This document shows positions 4,480-5,546 of a stretch of DNA of 5,546 nt, piece by piece (positions within the stretch are counted from its first letter, which is position 1; each line of letters starts with the position of its first letter). The DNA is from Patescibacteria group bacterium. Lineage in GTDB: Bacteria; Patescibacteriota; Microgenomatia; UBA1400; MFAQ01. The notes under the pieces were generated by a model, which ran no database searches, was not told the origin of the DNA, and saw only the letters and a program-made list of their open reading frames with translations. Location: assembly GCA_018819325.1 (NCBI GenBank), contig JAHJQJ010000008.1, positions 1 to 5,546 of the forward strand, in the 5' to 3' direction. The translations under genes were made by a program, and so were the position numbers.

Positions 4480-5169
4480 ATGACTTATCTAATCGCCAAT
4501 TGGAAAAGCTACTCTAACAACACCCAGTCACTAATTTGGTTAAAGGAACTTGGTAAACTTGCTCCTGTTATCTCCCCTAACCTTAAGGTTATTATCTGTC
4601 TTCCTTTCACCGATTTGCCAGAGTTCAACCGCCATCTTAATTTTTCTAAAACTCCTCTTTTTGTTGGGGCTCAAACAGTTAGCTCCTATTCTGCTGGCAA
4701 ACATACAGGCGACATTACCGCCAGCATGCTTTCTGAACTGGTTACCTACTGCCTTGTGGGTCACTCTGAAAGAAGATCAAATGGCGAAACAAGCGGTGAC
4801 GTAGCCCAACAAGTTTTAAGCCTTCTTAACTACAATATTACTCCTATTATCTGCTTAGACACGCCCTACATGGACGAACAAATAAAGGAGCTCTTTAGGC
4901 AAAACATTACTCTTAGTCATTGTATTTTTGCCTACGAGCCGATATCTGCCATTGGTAGTGGTCAACCAGAATCAGCAGAAGATGTAAGTAGGGTCGTTTC
5001 TAAAATTACTTTACTTACCAACAGCAAAAGCCCCATTCTTTATGGCGGTTCCGTTTCGCCCCAAAACGTACAAGACTTTATTAACCAGCCTAGTATTAGC
5101 GGAGTCTTGGTGGGTACCAATAGTCTTAAGCCATCTGTCTTTTGTCAATTAATTAAGCTTCTTTCATGA
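4480..5169 (+). CDS. tpiA: Triose-phosphate isomerase, compact form
   Basis: It interconverts dihydroxyacetone phosphate and glyceraldehyde 3-phosphate in glycolysis, as a cytoplasmic TIM barrel. Counting from the ATG at 4480, the active site is complete: N7 and K9 in ANWKS, H95 in CLVGHSERR, E153 in AYEPISAIGSGQ (loop 6 lid), and the phosphate-binding GGSVSP (189-194) and GVLVGTNS (208-215). The family usually has TGK or similar in the lid and LVGGAS near the end, so both loops are slightly divergent. At 229 residues it is about 20 shorter than typical bacterial enzymes and nearer the archaeal length. A GTG at 4447 would add 11 residues (MRGWSVAIIIV), but family members begin M.-(x)-LIANWK, and the promoter lies inside that extension, so the ATG is preferred. 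Its TGA overlaps the next gene's ATG. Confidence 0.93.
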   Translation: MTYLIANWKSYSNNTQSLIWLKELGKLAPVISPNLKVIICLPFTDLPEFNRHLNFSKTPLFVGAQTVSSYSAGKHTGDITASMLSELVTYCLVGHSERRSNGETSGDVAQQVLSLLNYNITPIICLDTPYMDEQIKELFRQNITLSHCIFAYEPISAIGSGQPESAEDVSRVVSKITLLTNSKSPILYGGSVSPQNVQDFINQPSISGVLVGTNSLKPSVFCQLIKLLS

Positions 5170-5546
5170 AACTTAAACGAGTCCGTTTTGGCAGAGTTAA
5201 AATTGCCATTATTCATTTTTTCCAATCTCATTTAAAAATAATAGGCTTAATCTTTCTTGTTGGCCTACTGGCATTAAGCTTGGTAAAAATAAATCTATTC
5301 TTTAAAAAACTAAATATTGTACCCCAGCACGTTATTGCTCTTTTTCAAGACCCGGTAGATCATTTAAACAACTCTAACGGACGAACTAACTTTCTTTTAC
5401 TAGGTATAAAGGGGGAAAATGAAACAGACGTGTCCGATTTGGCAGACACCATAATTTTGGCTTCTTACCAACACTCTACCAAACAGACAACCATTATCTC
5501 TATTCCCAGAGATCTCTGGATTGATTCTTTGAAAACAAAGATCAAC
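5166..5546 (+). CDS. LytR-CpsA-Psr (LCP) family cell-wall glycopolymer ligase, 5' part
   Basis: The first 127 residues are present; the gene continues past the window. A basic N-terminus (MKLKRVRFGRVK) is followed by one membrane span (about 24-41), giving a cytoplasmic start and an outer catalytic domain. The LCP domain begins near residue 75 with TNFLLLGIKG, then SDLADTIILAS (90-100) with the conserved Asp residues, then TTIISIPRDLWI (108-119) with R115-D116, and KIN at the edge. LCP enzymes move glycan polymers from undecaprenyl-pyrophosphate carriers onto peptidoglycan or proteins. Its ATG overlaps the tpiA stop (ATGA), with no Shine-Dalgarno ahead, so it is probably co-transcribed with tpiA and translated by coupling. 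The link with a glycolytic gene is likely positional, not functional. Confidence 0.88.
   Translation, partial: MKLKRVRFGRVKIAIIHFFQSHLKIIGLIFLVGLLALSLVKINLFFKKLNIVPQHVIALFQDPVDHLNNSNGRTNFLLLGIKGENETDVSDLADTIILASYQHSTKQTTIISIPRDLWIDSLKTKIN

Noticed and set aside
4540..4804. Open frames on both strands inside tpiA
   Set aside because: They are shadows of tpiA, whose active-site residues are all present in the chosen frame.

Overview
The window looks like a piece of a small, AT-rich genome from the Candidate Phyla Radiation (Patescibacteria), most likely Microgenomates-like. This is inferred from protein style, not from a marker gene. The membrane glycosyltransferase carries the DQARD...GPTTSINGVFLGPFWYYF signature that I associate with that group, the UvrD helicase and the triose-phosphate isomerase are both short for their families, and Shine-Dalgarno sequences are weak or absent. 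TGA, TAG and TAA all work as stops, so this is not a UGA-recoded Gracilibacteria/SR1 genome.

Layout. Positions 3-104 hold the last 33 codons of an unrecognised rightward gene. A GT-C fold membrane glycosyltransferase (121-1362, leftward) converges on it. A 166-bp divergent regulatory region (1363-1528) separates it from a small, very basic protein of unknown function (1529-1927, rightward). That gene ends in a hairpin terminator which overlaps its stop codon. The next 518 bp hold no intact gene. They contain a leftward remnant of a family-2 glycosyltransferase (2012-2220, with a legible IVVDDGS motif) that is cut off exactly at the edge of a palindromic repeat element (2218-2355), followed by degenerate copies of that element's end. 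A UvrD/PcrA-type helicase (2446-4278, leftward, GTG start) follows. Its upstream region holds a second palindromic element (4306-4384) and an 11-bp perfect inverted repeat (4410-4434). Triose-phosphate isomerase (4480-5169, rightward) comes next and overlaps by ATGA with an LCP-family cell-wall glycopolymer ligase (5166 to the window end).

How it fits together. There is no single pathway. The membrane glycosyltransferase, the dead family-2 glycosyltransferase and the LCP protein all relate to surface glycans, while UvrD (DNA repair) and TPI (glycolysis) are housekeeping genes. The points most worth a second look are: (i) -10 boxes placed only 6-7 nt before start codons, implying leaderless mRNAs; (ii) two related palindromic elements, one of which abuts a gene remnant; (iii) the basic 132-residue protein behind a palindromic promoter with a tiny overlapping leader ORF; (iv) a possible A7 frameshift at the left edge. 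I saw no CRISPR array, tRNA, rRNA or intact transposase.
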